Below, piece by piece: positions 16,046 to 25,886 of a stretch of 64,000 nucleotides of DNA. The translations under genes and the position numbers were made by a program. Source of the stretch: an uncultured Acidaminococcus sp. (GTDB lineage: Bacteria > Bacillota > Negativicutes > Acidaminococcales > Acidaminococcaceae); NCBI GenBank assembly GCA_900538365.1, contig UPXT01000003.1, positions 1 to 64,000 on the forward strand, in the 5' to 3' direction. Below the pieces are notes generated by a model. It worked only from the letters and a program-made list of their open reading frames with translations. It had not been told where the DNA came from and did not search any database. Numbering within the stretch: position 1 is the stretch's first letter; each line of letters begins with the position of its first letter.

Positions 16046-17265
16046 ATCAAATTGAACTTCTTGCACCTGCCGGGAGCCTCGATAAGTGTAAAATGGCGCT
16101 CCGCTATGGTGCCGATGCAGTCTATTTGGGCGGCAAGGCTTTCGGACTGAGGGCCTTTGCCGCAAATTTTTCAATGGAAGAAATCAGGGAAGCCTGCGCG
16201 TTTGCCCATGCCCTGGGAAAGAAAATCTATGTGACCGTGAACGTTGTTCCCCACAACGGTGACCTTCCCCAGCTTCCCTCTTATTTAAAGGAATTGGAGG
16301 AAGCAGGCGTGGATGCGCTTCTTGTTTCCGATATCGGTGTCTGGATGATGGCTCGCAGAATCGTACCGAACTTAGCCCTTCATGTCAGCACACAGGCCAA
16401 CGTGACAAACTATGAGGCCGCCAAGGCTTGGGAGGCGCTCGGTGCCGAGCGGGTGGTTCTTGCTAGGGAATTGTCCCTCGGGGAGATATCTGAAATCGTG
16501 CGCAATATCCATGCAGAAGTTGAGGTCTTTGTCCATGGCGCGATGTGTATTTCCTATTCGGGACGTTGCCTTTTGAGCAACTATTTTACGGGGCGGGACA
16601 GCAACCGAGGCGCTTGTGCCCAGGTCTGCCGCTGGGAATTTTCCCTAAAAGAAAAAAATCGCCCTCATGAGGACTTTGATATTGCTGAAGATGAGCACGG
16701 CACGTATATCATGAATTCCAAGGACCTTTGTCTTTTGGACCATTTGCCCGACCTCATCAAAAGCGGTGTAAAAAGTCTCAAGATCGAAGGACGCATGAAG
16801 AGTATCCATTATGTCGCAACGGTGGTGAGCGTTTATCGCAAGGCCATTGATGCCTATTTGAGGGACCCGGAACAGTTCAGCGTGCTCCCTGAATGGAAGG
16901 AAGAGCTGCTCAAAATTTCCCATCGGCCTTATACGACGGGCTTTTTTGAACACAGACCGGAAGCGGACAGTCAGGTCTATACGACAAGCTCCTATGAACA
17001 AACAGCGGATTTTGTAGGTCTTGTGAAAGACTACGATGCCGCTTCGGGGAGGGTAACGCTGGAGCAGCGCAACCACGTGAAGGAAGGGGAGACCCTTGAG
17101 ATCCTGACGCCTGGGGGAACGGTTTTTTCCTGGACACTGTCGGATATGGAGGATGAAACGGGCACGCCCATTGTTGCTGCCCCTCATGCGCAGATGATTT
17201 TTACGGCTGCAGGGGACATCCGCATGGAACCTTATTCCCTAGTGCGGCGCCTCAAAAAGACCTAG
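16042..17265 (+). CDS. U32 family peptidase-like protein (TrhP/RlhA type)
   Basis: A 407-residue member of the U32 family, described as peptidases but in E. coli and Bacillus found to act in prephenate-dependent tRNA or rRNA hydroxylation. The N-terminal TIM-barrel-like part begins ELLAPAGSLDKCKMALRYGADAVYLGG. The cysteine-rich signature GRCLLSNYFTGRDSNRG and ACAQVCRWEF lies at about residues 173-197 and probably binds an Fe-S cluster. A C-terminal beta-barrel extension follows. It is coupled to mltG through a 4-base overlap, as in the B. subtilis yrr region. The molecular target is not provable from sequence. Confidence 0.9.
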   Translation: MNQIELLAPAGSLDKCKMALRYGADAVYLGGKAFGLRAFAANFSMEEIREACAFAHALGKKIYVTVNVVPHNGDLPQLPSYLKELEEAGVDALLVSDIGVWMMARRIVPNLALHVSTQANVTNYEAAKAWEALGAERVVLARELSLGEISEIVRNIHAEVEVFVHGAMCISYSGRCLLSNYFTGRDSNRGACAQVCRWEFSLKEKNRPHEDFDIAEDEHGTYIMNSKDLCLLDHLPDLIKSGVKSLKIEGRMKSIHYVATVVSVYRKAIDAYLRDPEQFSVLPEWKEELLKISHRPYTTGFFEHRPEADSQVYTTSSYEQTADFVGLVKDYDAASGRVTLEQRNHVKEGETLEILTPGGTVFSWTLSDMEDETGTPIVAAPHAQMIFTAAGDIRMEPYSLVRRLKKT

Positions 17266-17277
17266 AAAAAGTTCTTT

Positions 17278-17306
17278 TTGAAAAATTCCGTATGATTTTG
17301 TACACT
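17278..17306 (+). promoter_or_regulatory. Possible promoter of the M24 peptidase-efp unit
   Basis: TTGAAA (17278-17283) and TACACT (17301-17306) are 17 bases apart, about 85 bases before the start codon. The region between U32 and the peptidase gene (17266-17389) is AT-rich and other -10-like boxes exist. Confidence 0.35.
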
Positions 17307-17389
17307 TTCCCTAAAATTTTCCCGTTTCAATATAGGCAAATTGAAGGGAATATGCTAATATAGTAGGGTACTTTTGTGGGAGGTCGCTT

Positions 17390-18442
17390 ATGAAACCATT
17401 ACTTACGCTCAGAACCTTCCTCCGGGAGGAAGGCGTACAGGGAATCTTCATCAAAGGTGATTCATCTATTCGCTACTTTACGGGTTTTACGGGCGGTGAA
17501 AGTCTTCTTTATGTGGATGCTAATCGGGCTGTTCTCATTACGGATTCACGCTACATCCTGCAGGCGCAGCAGCAGGCTCCTGAATGTGAGGTCCTAGAAC
17601 ACCAGCATGGTCTTTTTTCCGTCGTGGATCAAGTAAGACCGGCACGGCGTTTGGCCCTTGATGGCGACTATTTTTCCTATACGGAAGCCACGGCCCTGCA
17701 AAAGGCCCTTCCTGAAGCAAGCTTTAAGAGTGTGAATCTCGTCTTCCTGCGGGCAGTCAAGACCCCGGAGGAACAGAAAAAAATGTTCAAAGCAGCCGCT
17801 ATTGCTGACGACGCTTTTCATGAACTGATTCCCCACATCAAAGTGGGGCGGAGAGAATCGGAACTTGCTGCAGAGCTTGAGTATAATATGCGAAAAAGAG
17901 GGGCCCAGAAAACCTCTTTTGATACAATTGTTGCTTCCGGCGTGCGCAGCGCCCTGCCTCATGGAGTGGCCTCAAATAAGGTTATTGAGGAAGGTGACTT
18001 CGTCACGTTTGATTTTGGCTGTATCTATGACGGCTACTGCAGTGATATGACCCGCACGGTCGTCATGGGAAAAGCGGCTCCTTGGCAAAAGGAAATCTAC
18101 GAGATTGTCCTTGCTGCCAATGAACTGGGGGAAGAAGTCCTATTTCCTGGCAAGACAGGCATTGAAGTGGATCAGGCCGTCCGTGATTTTATCGCGTCCA
18201 AGGGATATGGTGCTTACTTTGGCCATGGACTGGGTCATGGGGTGGGTCTTGATATCCACGAAAAGCCGAACCTCAACAAGGGCAACCCGGACCCGATTCC
18301 TTTAGATGCCATCGTAACGGTGGAACCGGGCATCTATTTGCCGGGCAAAGGCGGCGTCCGTATTGAAGATACCGTCATTGTGACGGCATGGGGCTGTGAG
18401 CGGCTGACGCTGGTTGAAAAGGAACTTATGGAAATCCTATAA
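17390..18442 (+). CDS. M24 family Xaa-Pro aminopeptidase
   Basis: A 350-residue cytoplasmic dimetal peptidase that removes N-terminal residues before proline. The N-terminal creatinase-like domain (about 1-125) includes [16 protein letters not shown]. The catalytic pita-bread domain has the metal ligands Asp in [17 protein letters not shown], His in [14 protein letters not shown], Glu in [19 protein letters not shown] and the final Glu in the same segment. It follows GGGAGG and is 32 bases ahead of efp, a pairing conserved in many Firmicutes. Prolidase or a related M24 specificity remains possible. Confidence 0.92.
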   Translation: MKPLLTLRTFLREEGVQGIFIKGDSSIRYFTGFTGGESLLYVDANRAVLITDSRYILQAQQQAPECEVLEHQHGLFSVVDQVRPARRLALDGDYFSYTEATALQKALPEASFKSVNLVFLRAVKTPEEQKKMFKAAAIADDAFHELIPHIKVGRRESELAAELEYNMRKRGAQKTSFDTIVASGVRSALPHGVASNKVIEEGDFVTFDFGCIYDGYCSDMTRTVVMGKAAPWQKEIYEIVLAANELGEEVLFPGKTGIEVDQAVRDFIASKGYGAYFGHGLGHGVGLDIHEKPNLNKGNPDPIPLDAIVTVEPGIYLPGKGGVRIEDTVIVTAWGCERLTLVEKELMEIL

Positions 18443-18474
18443 GCTTATCAAGAAAATTTTTGGAGGGTATTTCA

Positions 18475-19032
18475 ATGATTTCTACGAACGATTTTAAAAC
18501 AGGTGTAACAGTTGAAATTGATGGCGATGCTTGGCAGGTAGTTGAATTCCAGCACGTCAAACCGGGGAAAGGGGCAGCCTTTGTCCGTGCCAAGATGCGC
18601 AACCTTTGTACAGGTGCTGTTGTTGAACGTACGTTCAATGCCGCTGAACGTCTCCCGAATGCTGAAGTCGTTCGCCGTGAAATGCAATACCTTTATGAAA
18701 ATGATGGTATGTATGTCTTCATGGACAATGAAACCTACGAACAAATCGAACTCAACAAAGATCAACTGGGCAGCGCCATGAACTTCCTCAAGGAAAACAT
18801 GAACGTCAAGATTTCTTCCTTCGATAACCGGATCCTGGGGGTCGAACTGCCGAATACGGTTGAACTCACTGTTGTTGAAACGGAACCGGGCATCAAAGGG
18901 GATACCGCTACGGGCGGCAACAAGAATGCGACCATGGACACGGGATATGTGGTAAAGGTCCCTCTGTTCATCAACGAAGGCGATGTGCTTCGTATCGATA
19001 CCCGTACGGGCGAGTACATCGAAAGAGCATAA
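18475..19032 (+). CDS. efp: Elongation factor P
   Basis: A 185-residue translation factor that relieves ribosome stalling at polyproline runs. It has the KOW-like N-terminal domain with [12 protein letters not shown], where the tip lysine (Lys32) lies in the usual PGKG loop, and two OB domains ending [17 protein letters not shown]. The ATG at 18475 follows TGGAGGG at the proper distance; an upstream in-frame start at 18460 would put the ribosome site inside the gene. No EpmA or other modification enzyme is visible in the window. Confidence 0.97.
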   Translation: MISTNDFKTGVTVEIDGDAWQVVEFQHVKPGKGAAFVRAKMRNLCTGAVVERTFNAAERLPNAEVVRREMQYLYENDGMYVFMDNETYEQIELNKDQLGSAMNFLKENMNVKISSFDNRILGVELPNTVELTVVETEPGIKGDTATGGNKNATMDTGYVVKVPLFINEGDVLRIDTRTGEYIERA

Positions 19033-19038
19033 GGGACT

Positions 19039-19096
19039 TCCTGCCCTGGGCAGGACTTTCCAATCGAAAACGAGCCTCGGAAACAGGCTCGTTTTT
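19039..19096 (+). terminator. Intrinsic terminator after efp
   Basis: A small hairpin (19039-19055) is followed by a strong one: AACGAGCCT and AGGCTCGTT (about 19069-19093) with T5 after it. Confidence 0.9.
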
Positions 19097-19140
19097 CTAT
19101 ATGACGGTAACCAGCCCTTTTGTGCAGAAAGGAAAGCGAC

Positions 19141-19752
19141 ATGAAAACCATTTACCTCGTCCGTCATGGACGAACAAGGTCCAATGAAGAAGGCCGTTTC
19201 CAGGGCTGGGAGGATCATCCGCTCAGTCCAGTGGGACAGGAACAGGCTCTTTCCCTTAAAAAACGAGCCCATGACCTTACAATTGCGGCCCTTTATACAT
19301 CCGATCTTGTGAGGACCAAGGAAACGGCACAGCCTCTTGCCGAAGAAAAACACCTAGTCCCACAGGCCCATACAGCCTTTCGAGAAATTTCCTTTGGCGA
19401 GTGGGAAGGCTGCCGAATTGCAGACTTAAGGAAAACGGACCAGAAGCGCCTTCAGACGCTCTGGCTGACACCGACCCAAGTGACGCTCTCCGGTGCGGAA
19501 GACCTCCAAGAGGCCCAGGCGCGCGGAATGAAGGGGCTCAACGAAATTAAGGATGCCATGGAAGAGGACACAGCCATTATGGTTGTAAGCCATGGGGGGA
19601 TGATCCGCCTGTTACTATGCAGCATCCTCCAATCCCCTATTGACTGCATGTGGCGTTTGACCTTGGATAATACAAGTGTAACCAAACTGACCTATGATGA
19701 TCTGATGGGGTATCGTGTGATTTACCTCAATCAAATGGGATTGTTGACTTAA
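19141..19752 (+). CDS. Histidine phosphatase (phosphoglycerate mutase-like) family protein
   Basis: A 203-residue phosphatase with the catalytic phosphohistidine motif LVRHGRTRSNEEGRF (His9), the FGEWEG motif with the conserved acidic residue, and the second His in VVSHGGMIRLL. It resembles CobC/GpmB-type enzymes that act on small phosphorylated metabolites; the substrate cannot be told from sequence. The ATG at 19141 has AGAAAGGAAAG upstream, better placed than the alternative at 19120. It lies between the efp terminator and a new promoter, so it may be a single-gene unit. Confidence 0.85.
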   Translation: MKTIYLVRHGRTRSNEEGRFQGWEDHPLSPVGQEQALSLKKRAHDLTIAALYTSDLVRTKETAQPLAEEKHLVPQAHTAFREISFGEWEGCRIADLRKTDQKRLQTLWLTPTQVTLSGAEDLQEAQARGMKGLNEIKDAMEEDTAIMVVSHGGMIRLLLCSILQSPIDCMWRLTLDNTSVTKLTYDDLMGYRVIYLNQMGLLT

Positions 19753-19797
19753 GCGGAGATCCTCTCTTTGCACTCCTTTTCCCCTCTTGATGGTATC

Positions 19798-19806
19798 TGG
19801 TATAAT
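19798..19806 (+). promoter_or_regulatory. Extended -10 promoter of the DUF2156 gene
   Basis: TGG followed by a perfect TATAAT (19801-19806). Transcription would begin near 19813, downstream of the only nearby in-frame ATG (19768), so it bears on the start of the next gene. Confidence 0.6.
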
Positions 19807-19839
19807 GGTATCATCCAAAAAAAGTTAGGAGAGATTTTT

Positions 19840-20724
19840 ATTTTAGAATTTAAACATGTCGATATATCGGATAAGCCTATTTTTGATGATTACTATAACG
19901 AAGCGGATTATCGCGGCTCAGAGTGCTGTTTTGGCTCAACCTTCATTTGGCGTGGCTGCTATGATACGTTCTGGGCAATCAGCCACGGCGCCCTTATCCT
20001 TAAGGTCACCGTCAATGGTGTCACCTTTGTCCTGCCTCCTTTCGGCGGTAAGGATGAGGATATGCCTCTTATCGTAAATGCGCTGAAAGAATATTTTGGC
20101 GGGTCTTTTGAATTTCATGGTATCTATGAATCGACGATGGAACGATTCAAGCGGACTATGCCGGAAATCACGGAGTACACAGAAGACAGGGATAACTGGG
20201 ATTACGTCTACGACAGGGAGAAGCTTGCGACCTTATCGGGACGAAAGTATCATAGTAAGAAGAACCATTACAATGCGTTCATCAAGGAACACCCTGATTA
20301 CGTCTATGAGGAAATCAATGCCTCAAATAAAGATGAATGTATTGCCTTTGGCAAGGCTTGGTGTGCCCAACGGGCCGAGACCGATCCATCAATCAAATGC
20401 GAGGCCTGCGCCATTGAAGAAGGGCTAAACAACATGGAATTCCTAAAGATTCGCGGCGGCCTCATCCGTTTGGATGGTCAGGTCAAAGCCTTTACCTTCG
20501 GGGAAAAGGTCAGCGAACACACGGCGGTAGTCCATGTCGAAAAAGCAGACCCCGATATCCGCGGCCTGTTTACTGCCATCAATAAGGACTTTGTTCAGAA
20601 TGCCTGGCCGGATGTGCAGTTTATTAACAGGGAAGAGGACATGGGAAAGGAAGGACTCAGGAAAGCCAAGGAATCCTATAATCCCATCTTCATGGTCAAG
20701 AAATACAATACGATCATTCGTTAA
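19840..20724 (+). CDS. DUF2156 (phosphatidylglycerol lysyltransferase-like) protein with apparent AUU start
   Basis: A GNAT-fold protein of about 294 residues related to the C-terminal domain of MprF and to DUF2156 proteins; the block GRKYHSKKNHYNAF and the tail NREEDMGKEGLRKAKESYNP are typical. The substrate is unknown; a peptidyl- or lipid-modifying acyl transfer is inferred only from the fold. The frame is open back to ATG 19768, but a TATAAT at 19801-19806 lies inside that extension. The only good ribosome site, AGGAGAG (19827-19833), is six bases before ATT 19840, which would give MLEFKHVDISD, a natural N-terminus. No ATG, GTG or TTG lies between. A GNAT gene follows 12 bases later. Confidence 0.75.
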   Translation: MLEFKHVDISDKPIFDDYYNEADYRGSECCFGSTFIWRGCYDTFWAISHGALILKVTVNGVTFVLPPFGGKDEDMPLIVNALKEYFGGSFEFHGIYESTMERFKRTMPEITEYTEDRDNWDYVYDREKLATLSGRKYHSKKNHYNAFIKEHPDYVYEEINASNKDECIAFGKAWCAQRAETDPSIKCEACAIEEGLNNMEFLKIRGGLIRLDGQVKAFTFGEKVSEHTAVVHVEKADPDIRGLFTAINKDFVQNAWPDVQFINREEDMGKEGLRKAKESYNPIFMVKKYNTIIR

Positions 20725-20736
20725 GGGAGGTTGAGC

Positions 20737-21918
20737 ATGGATTTTCGTCTCATCAATGAAAAGACACTGCCCCAAGTAGCGGCGCTCTGGGATGAATGCT
20801 TCGAAAAGAAAGGAACCCCATTTTACGAATGGTATTTCTCCGAGTATGCGTTGAAGCAGAACAAGATGTTAGGCGGCTTTGAGGATGATCAGCTGATGAC
20901 GATGGTGCACCTGAACCCTTACACGGTCCAGGTAAGGGACAAGGATTTCCGCGTGCCTTATTTGGTCGGCGTCGCTACGGCCCCAGAAGCCCGAGGGCGT
21001 CACGTAATGGGCGAACTCATGGATAAGACATTTACCATGCTGCGGGCCATGAAGGTCCCTTTTGTCATCCTCATGCCAATCCATGCAGGGATTTACCAGC
21101 CCTATGGCTTTAGTTTTACGGCCCTTCGCACCCAGTATGAATTACCCCTGCGGGAGATTGACCTTGTAGGCGAAAGCCTTACGGGGTATACTTTTCATAG
21201 GATTTCTACTAAAGAGGCCGAGACGCCGCTGGCACTGGTTTATGATGGCGCCATGGCGGCTTATACAGGATATGTCAAAAGAAAGCACCGGGAATGGGAA
21301 AACTTGCTTGTGTCAGGGTCCCAGGAAGGCCTCGAGACCGTAGTGCTCAAAAACGGGGAAAAGCCCTGCGGATATGCCCTCTATCAGAAAGGGGAAGGGA
21401 CCATAAGCATCCAGGAGCTGATGGCGCTTGACCAGACCGCCAAACTTGAGCTCCTGCATTATTTCAAGGGGTTTTACGGAACCTTTGGAAAGCTTTCCTA
21501 TCTTGGACCCAGTGATGACCTGCTGTACTTGAGGCTCCCCAGTCAAGAGCTGGCGCCCCGGATGGTGCCTTTTATGATGGGAAGGATCGTGAACGCGGCC
21601 CAGGTTCTGCAAGCTCTTTTCGTTCCCGATTGCCTTGTAGGTAAGGACCTCGTCATTGGGATCCGAGACGAGCAGGTGCCCCTCAACACGATGCTCGTGA
21701 AGATGCATTTTGACGAAAAAGGGGTTACCCTTTTCAATACGCTTGATGATCCAACGGTTCTCATGGATATTTCCAGTCTGACCCAGCTCTTTTTCGGGAC
21801 GTACGGAGCCCGGGAGCTGAAAGATGCGGGCTTTATCCACGTGGAAGAAGAATCATCCTTGTGGACGCTTGAAACGTTGTTCCCCAAAAAAGTAAACTTT
21901 ATCAATGAATATTTTTAA
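20737..21918 (+). CDS. Eis-like GNAT N-acetyltransferase
   Basis: A 393-residue protein with an N-terminal GNAT domain, a second GNAT-like domain and a C-terminal sterol-carrier-like domain, the layout of Eis/YkwB-type acetyltransferases. The acetyl-CoA site is in LVGVATAPEARGRHVMGELM (about residues 71-90), and GIYQPYGFSFT is another family motif. Some Eis proteins acetylate aminoglycosides; nothing here proves that activity. The ATG at 20737 is six bases after GGGAGG; the in-frame TTG at 20731 directly abuts the ribosome site and is unlikely. It is probably cotranscribed with the DUF2156 gene, and purL follows 11 bases later. Confidence 0.85.
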   Translation: MDFRLINEKTLPQVAALWDECFEKKGTPFYEWYFSEYALKQNKMLGGFEDDQLMTMVHLNPYTVQVRDKDFRVPYLVGVATAPEARGRHVMGELMDKTFTMLRAMKVPFVILMPIHAGIYQPYGFSFTALRTQYELPLREIDLVGESLTGYTFHRISTKEAETPLALVYDGAMAAYTGYVKRKHREWENLLVSGSQEGLETVVLKNGEKPCGYALYQKGEGTISIQELMALDQTAKLELLHYFKGFYGTFGKLSYLGPSDDLLYLRLPSQELAPRMVPFMMGRIVNAAQVLQALFVPDCLVGKDLVIGIRDEQVPLNTMLVKMHFDEKGVTLFNTLDDPTVLMDISSLTQLFFGTYGARELKDAGFIHVEEESSLWTLETLFPKKVNFINEYF

Positions 21919-21929
21919 GGGAGGCTGTC

Positions 21930-24900
21930 ATGAGCGAATCGATGAGAAGGATTTATGTGGAAAAAAAGAAGGAGTATGCTGTTGAAGCAGCAGGACTCCT
22001 GGCAGACCTTGTGGGAACCTTGGGTATGACCCAGCTGACGGGGCTGCGTATCGTCAATCGCTACGATATTGCAGGACTGTCCGATGAGGACTACGAAGCT
22101 GCTAAACGGGTTGTCCTGTCTGAGCCGCCGGTAGACAAGGTTCATGACGAGACGCTGGAAATCCCAGAAGGCGTGAAGAGCTTTGCCATTGAACTCCTGC
22201 CTGGCCAGTATGACCAGCGGGAAGACTTTGCAGCTCAGTGTGTACAGCTCATCAGTCAGGGCAAACGGCCGGCAGTTGCCGCTGCAAAAGTCATTCTTTT
22301 GGAAGGCAATCTGACTGATGCTGATCTTGAAAAGATTAAAACGTACACCATCAACCCTGTAGAAGCCCAGGAAGCCTCCGCACAAAAGCCTGACAGTCTG
22401 GAAATGAGCTGGGAAGCTCCGAAACCAGTTGCCATCATCAAGGGCTTCACACACTTTTCCAGGGAAGAACTCCATCAGTTCCTTAGCGAACAGGAACTGG
22501 CAATGAGTGAAGCGGATCTGGCCTTTATCCAGGAATATTTCCAGAAAGAAGGCAGGGATCCTTCCATTACTGAAATCAAGGTCCTTGACACGTACTGGTC
22601 TGATCATTGCCGCCACACCACTTTTGAAACCAACCTTGAGAAGATTAATATTGAGGAGAGCATCTATACCGAACCTATCCAGCAGGCCTTGGAACGCTAT
22701 CTGAAGGATCGGGAATTTGTCTATGGCAAGGATACAAAGCGGCCTGTTACGCTGATGGATATGGCTTGTCTTGCAACCAAGAAGATGAAAAAAGAAGGCC
22801 ATCTGCCTGATCTGGATGCCTCTGAGGAAATCAATGCCTGCAGCATTATTGTCCCTATTACGGTAGATGGAAACGAAGAAGAATGGCTCGTTATGTTTAA
22901 GAACGAGACCCATAACCACCCCACGGAGATCGAGCCTTTTGGCGGTGCTGCAACCTGTCTTGGCGGCGCCATCCGTGATCCATTGAGCGGCCGCAGCTAT
23001 GTTTATCAAGCCATGCGTGTCACGGGCTCGGGGGATCCCCGTACGCCTTATGATAAGACCCTTGTTGGGAAACTGCCCCAGCGTAAGATTACCCAGGGGG
23101 CCGCTGCGGGCTATAGTTCCTATGGCAACCAGATTGGCCTTGCGACAGGTCTTGTCGAAGAATATTATCACGATCGTTTTGTGGCCAAGCGGATGGAAGT
23201 CGGCGCCGTGATTGGTGCAGCGCCTCGTGATGCCGTCGTCCGTGAACGCCCCAGTGATGGTGACCTTGTAGTCCTTCTTGGGGGCCGTACGGGACGTGAT
23301 GGGATGGGTGGCGCAACGGGTGCGTCCAAGGAACATACGACCAAGTCCCTCAGTGAATGCGGGGCGGAGGTCCAGAAGGGCAATCCTCCTAACGAACGCA
23401 AGATCCAGCGCCTTTTCCGCAATCCTGAAGTGACCCGTCTCATCAAGCGCTGCAACGACTTTGGCGCAGGCGGTGTCTCCGTAGCGATTGGGGAACTTGC
23501 TCCGGGGCTTGTTATCAATCTGGACAAGGTTCCTAAGAAATATGAAGGCCTTGATGGTACTGAACTTGCCATCAGTGAATCTCAGGAACGTATGGCAGTT
23601 GTCATTGCTGCCAAGGACTTAAAGGCATTCCTGGATGCCGCTGATGAAGAGAACCTGGAAGCAACGGTTGTTGCCGAGGTGTCTAAGGATCCACGCCTTG
23701 TCATGTATTGGCGCGGGGAAAAGATTGTTGATCTTTCTCGTGCCTTCCTTGATACAAATGGGATTCCCCAAAAGGCTGATGTTGAAGTGGAAGCGATTAC
23801 GGCACCTTCTCCTTTCAATGAGATTCCCAAACAAGTTCAGGGCCTTTCGTCCATCAAAGACCGCTGGCTCCATAACCTGGACCGTCTGAATGTCTGCAGT
23901 CAGGAAGGGCTAGGGGAACGTTTTGATGGGACCATCGGACGAGGGACTGTCATCATGCCTTTCGGTGGTAAGCGTCAGCTGACCCAATCTGAAGGAATGG
24001 CGGCCCGGATTCCTGTTCTCGGCGGAAAAACGACGGCCGCCTCTGTCATGGCCGCTGGCTATAATCCAAACGTTGCCTGCTGGAGTCCTTATCATGGTGG
24101 GATGTACGCGGTCGTGGAATCTGTGTGCCGTGCAGCCGCTCTTGGCGCCGATCCCAGCAAATTGCGTCTTTCCATGCAGGAATATTTCCCGAAACTCCAT
24201 GACAGCAAGCATTGGGGACAGCCGCTCAGCGCACTTTTAGGTGCGTACGAAGCCTGCTGCGAGTTAGGGCTTCCTGCCATTGGCGGTAAGGATTCCATGA
24301 GTGGGACCTTTATGGATCTTGAAGTTCCGCCTTCGCTCATCAGTTTTGCCGTAGGCGTCATGGATGGTCGGGATACGATTTCCAATGAATTCAAAAAAGC
24401 CGGCCATACGGTGGTATTCCTGCCTGCTGCCTGCGATGAACATGAAGTCATTGATTACGATGCCTTAAAGAAACTCCTTGCTTCCCTTCATAAGGGCATC
24501 CTGTCCAAGCGGGTCATCACGGCCGGTGTGGTCAAGGAAGGCGGTGTCGCTGCCGCGATTTCTGCCATGTGCCTTGGTAACGAACTGGGATTTTCCTTCG
24601 TCAAGCCTTTCCTTCATGAGGAATGTCTCTTTACCCTGCAGCCTGCTGGTTTCCTTGTGGAACTAGAAGACGGGGTGGACGCAGAAGAAGTCTTTGCAGG
24701 GACGGATCTTCTCGTTCTGGGGACCTTGACCGATGAGGGCAAAGTGGTTGTAAACGATACGGAAATCAGTCTTGCTGAAATTGAAGCCGCCTATACGGGG
24801 ACCTTGGATAAAATTTTCCCCATGAAGGCACCGCAGAACGAGAAGAAGGATGTGCGGATGCCGTCTTATACCAATGACCTTCCGCTGACTGCTCCCTATA

Positions 24901-25706
24901 ACGTTGCCAAACCGACGGTCTTCATTCCTGTTTTTCCTGGAATCAACTGCGAATATGATACGGCGGCCGCCTTTGAAGCTGCTGGTGCCAAGACGGATAT
25001 CTTCGTGATCCGCAACCTGACGCCTGAAGCCATCAAGGAGTCGGTTGAAGAAATGGCAAAGCGCATGAAACAAGCGCAGATTATGGCCCTTCCTGGTGGC
25101 TTCTCCGCTGGCGATGAACCGGATGGTTCCGGTAAGTTCATGGCTACCATGTTCCGTAACCCAACCCTTACGGAAGCCGTGGAAGATCTTCTGACGAATC
25201 GGGATGGTCTGATCCTTGGCATCTGCAATGGGTTCCAAGCCCTGATCAAGCTGGGCCTTGTACCATACGGCCATATCGTACCGCTGAAGGATGATTCCCC
25301 AACGCTGACGTTCAATACCATTGGCCGTCACATTTCCCGTATGATCGATACAAAAGTGGTCTCCAATAAATCCCCGTGGCTCAGTCTCTGCGAACCGGGT
25401 GATATCCATACCATTGCAATCTCCCACGGTGAAGGCCGTTTCGTAGCGACGGAGGAGGAAATCAAGCGCCTCTTTGCTAATGGACAGATTGGCACCCAAT
25501 ATGTTGACCTTGCCGGCAATCCGACCATGGAAAGCCCGTACAACCCGAACGGTTCCTTCTATGCCGTCGAGTCCGTTACCAGCCCCGATGGCCGCGTCCT
25601 TGGCAAGATGGGCCATTCCGAACGCTACACTGATGGCCTCATGAAGAACATCCCGGGCAACAAGCTTCAGCCAATCTTCCTGTCCGGCGTGCAGTACTTC
25701 AAATAA
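21930..25706 (+). CDS. purL: Phosphoribosylformylglycinamidine synthase, single-chain
   Basis: A 1258-residue enzyme for the fourth step of purine synthesis (FGAR to FGAM with glutamine and ATP). An N-terminal PurS-like domain (about 1-150) is followed by a linker with DTYWSDHCRHTTF, two AIRS-type ATPase halves (FKNETHNHPTEIEPFGGAATCLGG; and GGKDSMSGT in the second), and a C-terminal class I glutaminase (about 985-1258) with the nucleophile Cys in GICNGFQ and His in SHGEGRF. This is the fused form rather than the separate PurS/PurL/PurQ of Bacillus. It follows the GNAT gene by 11 bases, with no purine riboswitch in between; other pur genes are not in the window. Confidence 0.96.
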   Translation: MSESMRRIYVEKKKEYAVEAAGLLADLVGTLGMTQLTGLRIVNRYDIAGLSDEDYEAAKRVVLSEPPVDKVHDETLEIPEGVKSFAIELLPGQYDQREDFAAQCVQLISQGKRPAVAAAKVILLEGNLTDADLEKIKTYTINPVEAQEASAQKPDSLEMSWEAPKPVAIIKGFTHFSREELHQFLSEQELAMSEADLAFIQEYFQKEGRDPSITEIKVLDTYWSDHCRHTTFETNLEKINIEESIYTEPIQQALERYLKDREFVYGKDTKRPVTLMDMACLATKKMKKEGHLPDLDASEEINACSIIVPITVDGNEEEWLVMFKNETHNHPTEIEPFGGAATCLGGAIRDPLSGRSYVYQAMRVTGSGDPRTPYDKTLVGKLPQRKITQGAAAGYSSYGNQIGLATGLVEEYYHDRFVAKRMEVGAVIGAAPRDAVVRERPSDGDLVVLLGGRTGRDGMGGATGASKEHTTKSLSECGAEVQKGNPPNERKIQRLFRNPEVTRLIKRCNDFGAGGVSVAIGELAPGLVINLDKVPKKYEGLDGTELAISESQERMAVVIAAKDLKAFLDAADEENLEATVVAEVSKDPRLVMYWRGEKIVDLSRAFLDTNGIPQKADVEVEAITAPSPFNEIPKQVQGLSSIKDRWLHNLDRLNVCSQEGLGERFDGTIGRGTVIMPFGGKRQLTQSEGMAARIPVLGGKTTAASVMAAGYNPNVACWSPYHGGMYAVVESVCRAAALGADPSKLRLSMQEYFPKLHDSKHWGQPLSALLGAYEACCELGLPAIGGKDSMSGTFMDLEVPPSLISFAVGVMDGRDTISNEFKKAGHTVVFLPAACDEHEVIDYDALKKLLASLHKGILSKRVITAGVVKEGGVAAAISAMCLGNELGFSFVKPFLHEECLFTLQPAGFLVELEDGVDAEEVFAGTDLLVLGTLTDEGKVVVNDTEISLAEIEAAYTGTLDKIFPMKAPQNEKKDVRMPSYTNDLPLTAPYNVAKPTVFIPVFPGINCEYDTAAAFEAAGAKTDIFVIRNLTPEAIKESVEEMAKRMKQAQIMALPGGFSAGDEPDGSGKFMATMFRNPTLTEAVEDLLTNRDGLILGICNGFQALIKLGLVPYGHIVPLKDDSPTLTFNTIGRHISRMIDTKVVSNKSPWLSLCEPGDIHTIAISHGEGRFVATEEEIKRLFANGQIGTQYVDLAGNPTMESPYNPNGSFYAVESVTSPDGRVLGKMGHSERYTDGLMKNIPGNKLQPIFLSGVQYFK

Positions 25707-25731
25707 GCTGTTCAGGTATTTATCTGGACCT

Positions 25732-25764
25732 AGGATCCACCTCCTTGGGGGGTGGGTCCTTTTT
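25732..25764 (+). terminator. Intrinsic terminator after purL
   Basis: AGGATCCACCTCC pairs with GGGGTGGGTCCT, followed by T5. Confidence 0.9.
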
Positions 25765-25808
25765 ATGTGCCGAAAGGGGAGGCTATGGCTTTTTTCATCA
25801 ATTTCTAC

Positions 25809-25814
25809 TATAAT
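25809..25814 (+). promoter_or_regulatory. -10 box of the PreP-like protease gene
   Basis: A perfect TATAAT lies 72 bases before the start codon. The -35 region is weak. Confidence 0.45.
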
Positions 25815-25886
25815 GCAGGGTGATACAGTTGTTAGATGCAGAAACCATCTTTGCTGATTTTGTTCCCTGAATGGAGGTTAACCAAT

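Noticed and set aside
21919..21929. Purine riboswitch ahead of purL
   Set aside because: Only 11 bases separate it from the previous gene.
21915..23336. A 473-codon open frame on the - strand opposite purL
   Set aside because: purL motifs are intact on the + strand; the antisense product is low in recognisable structure.
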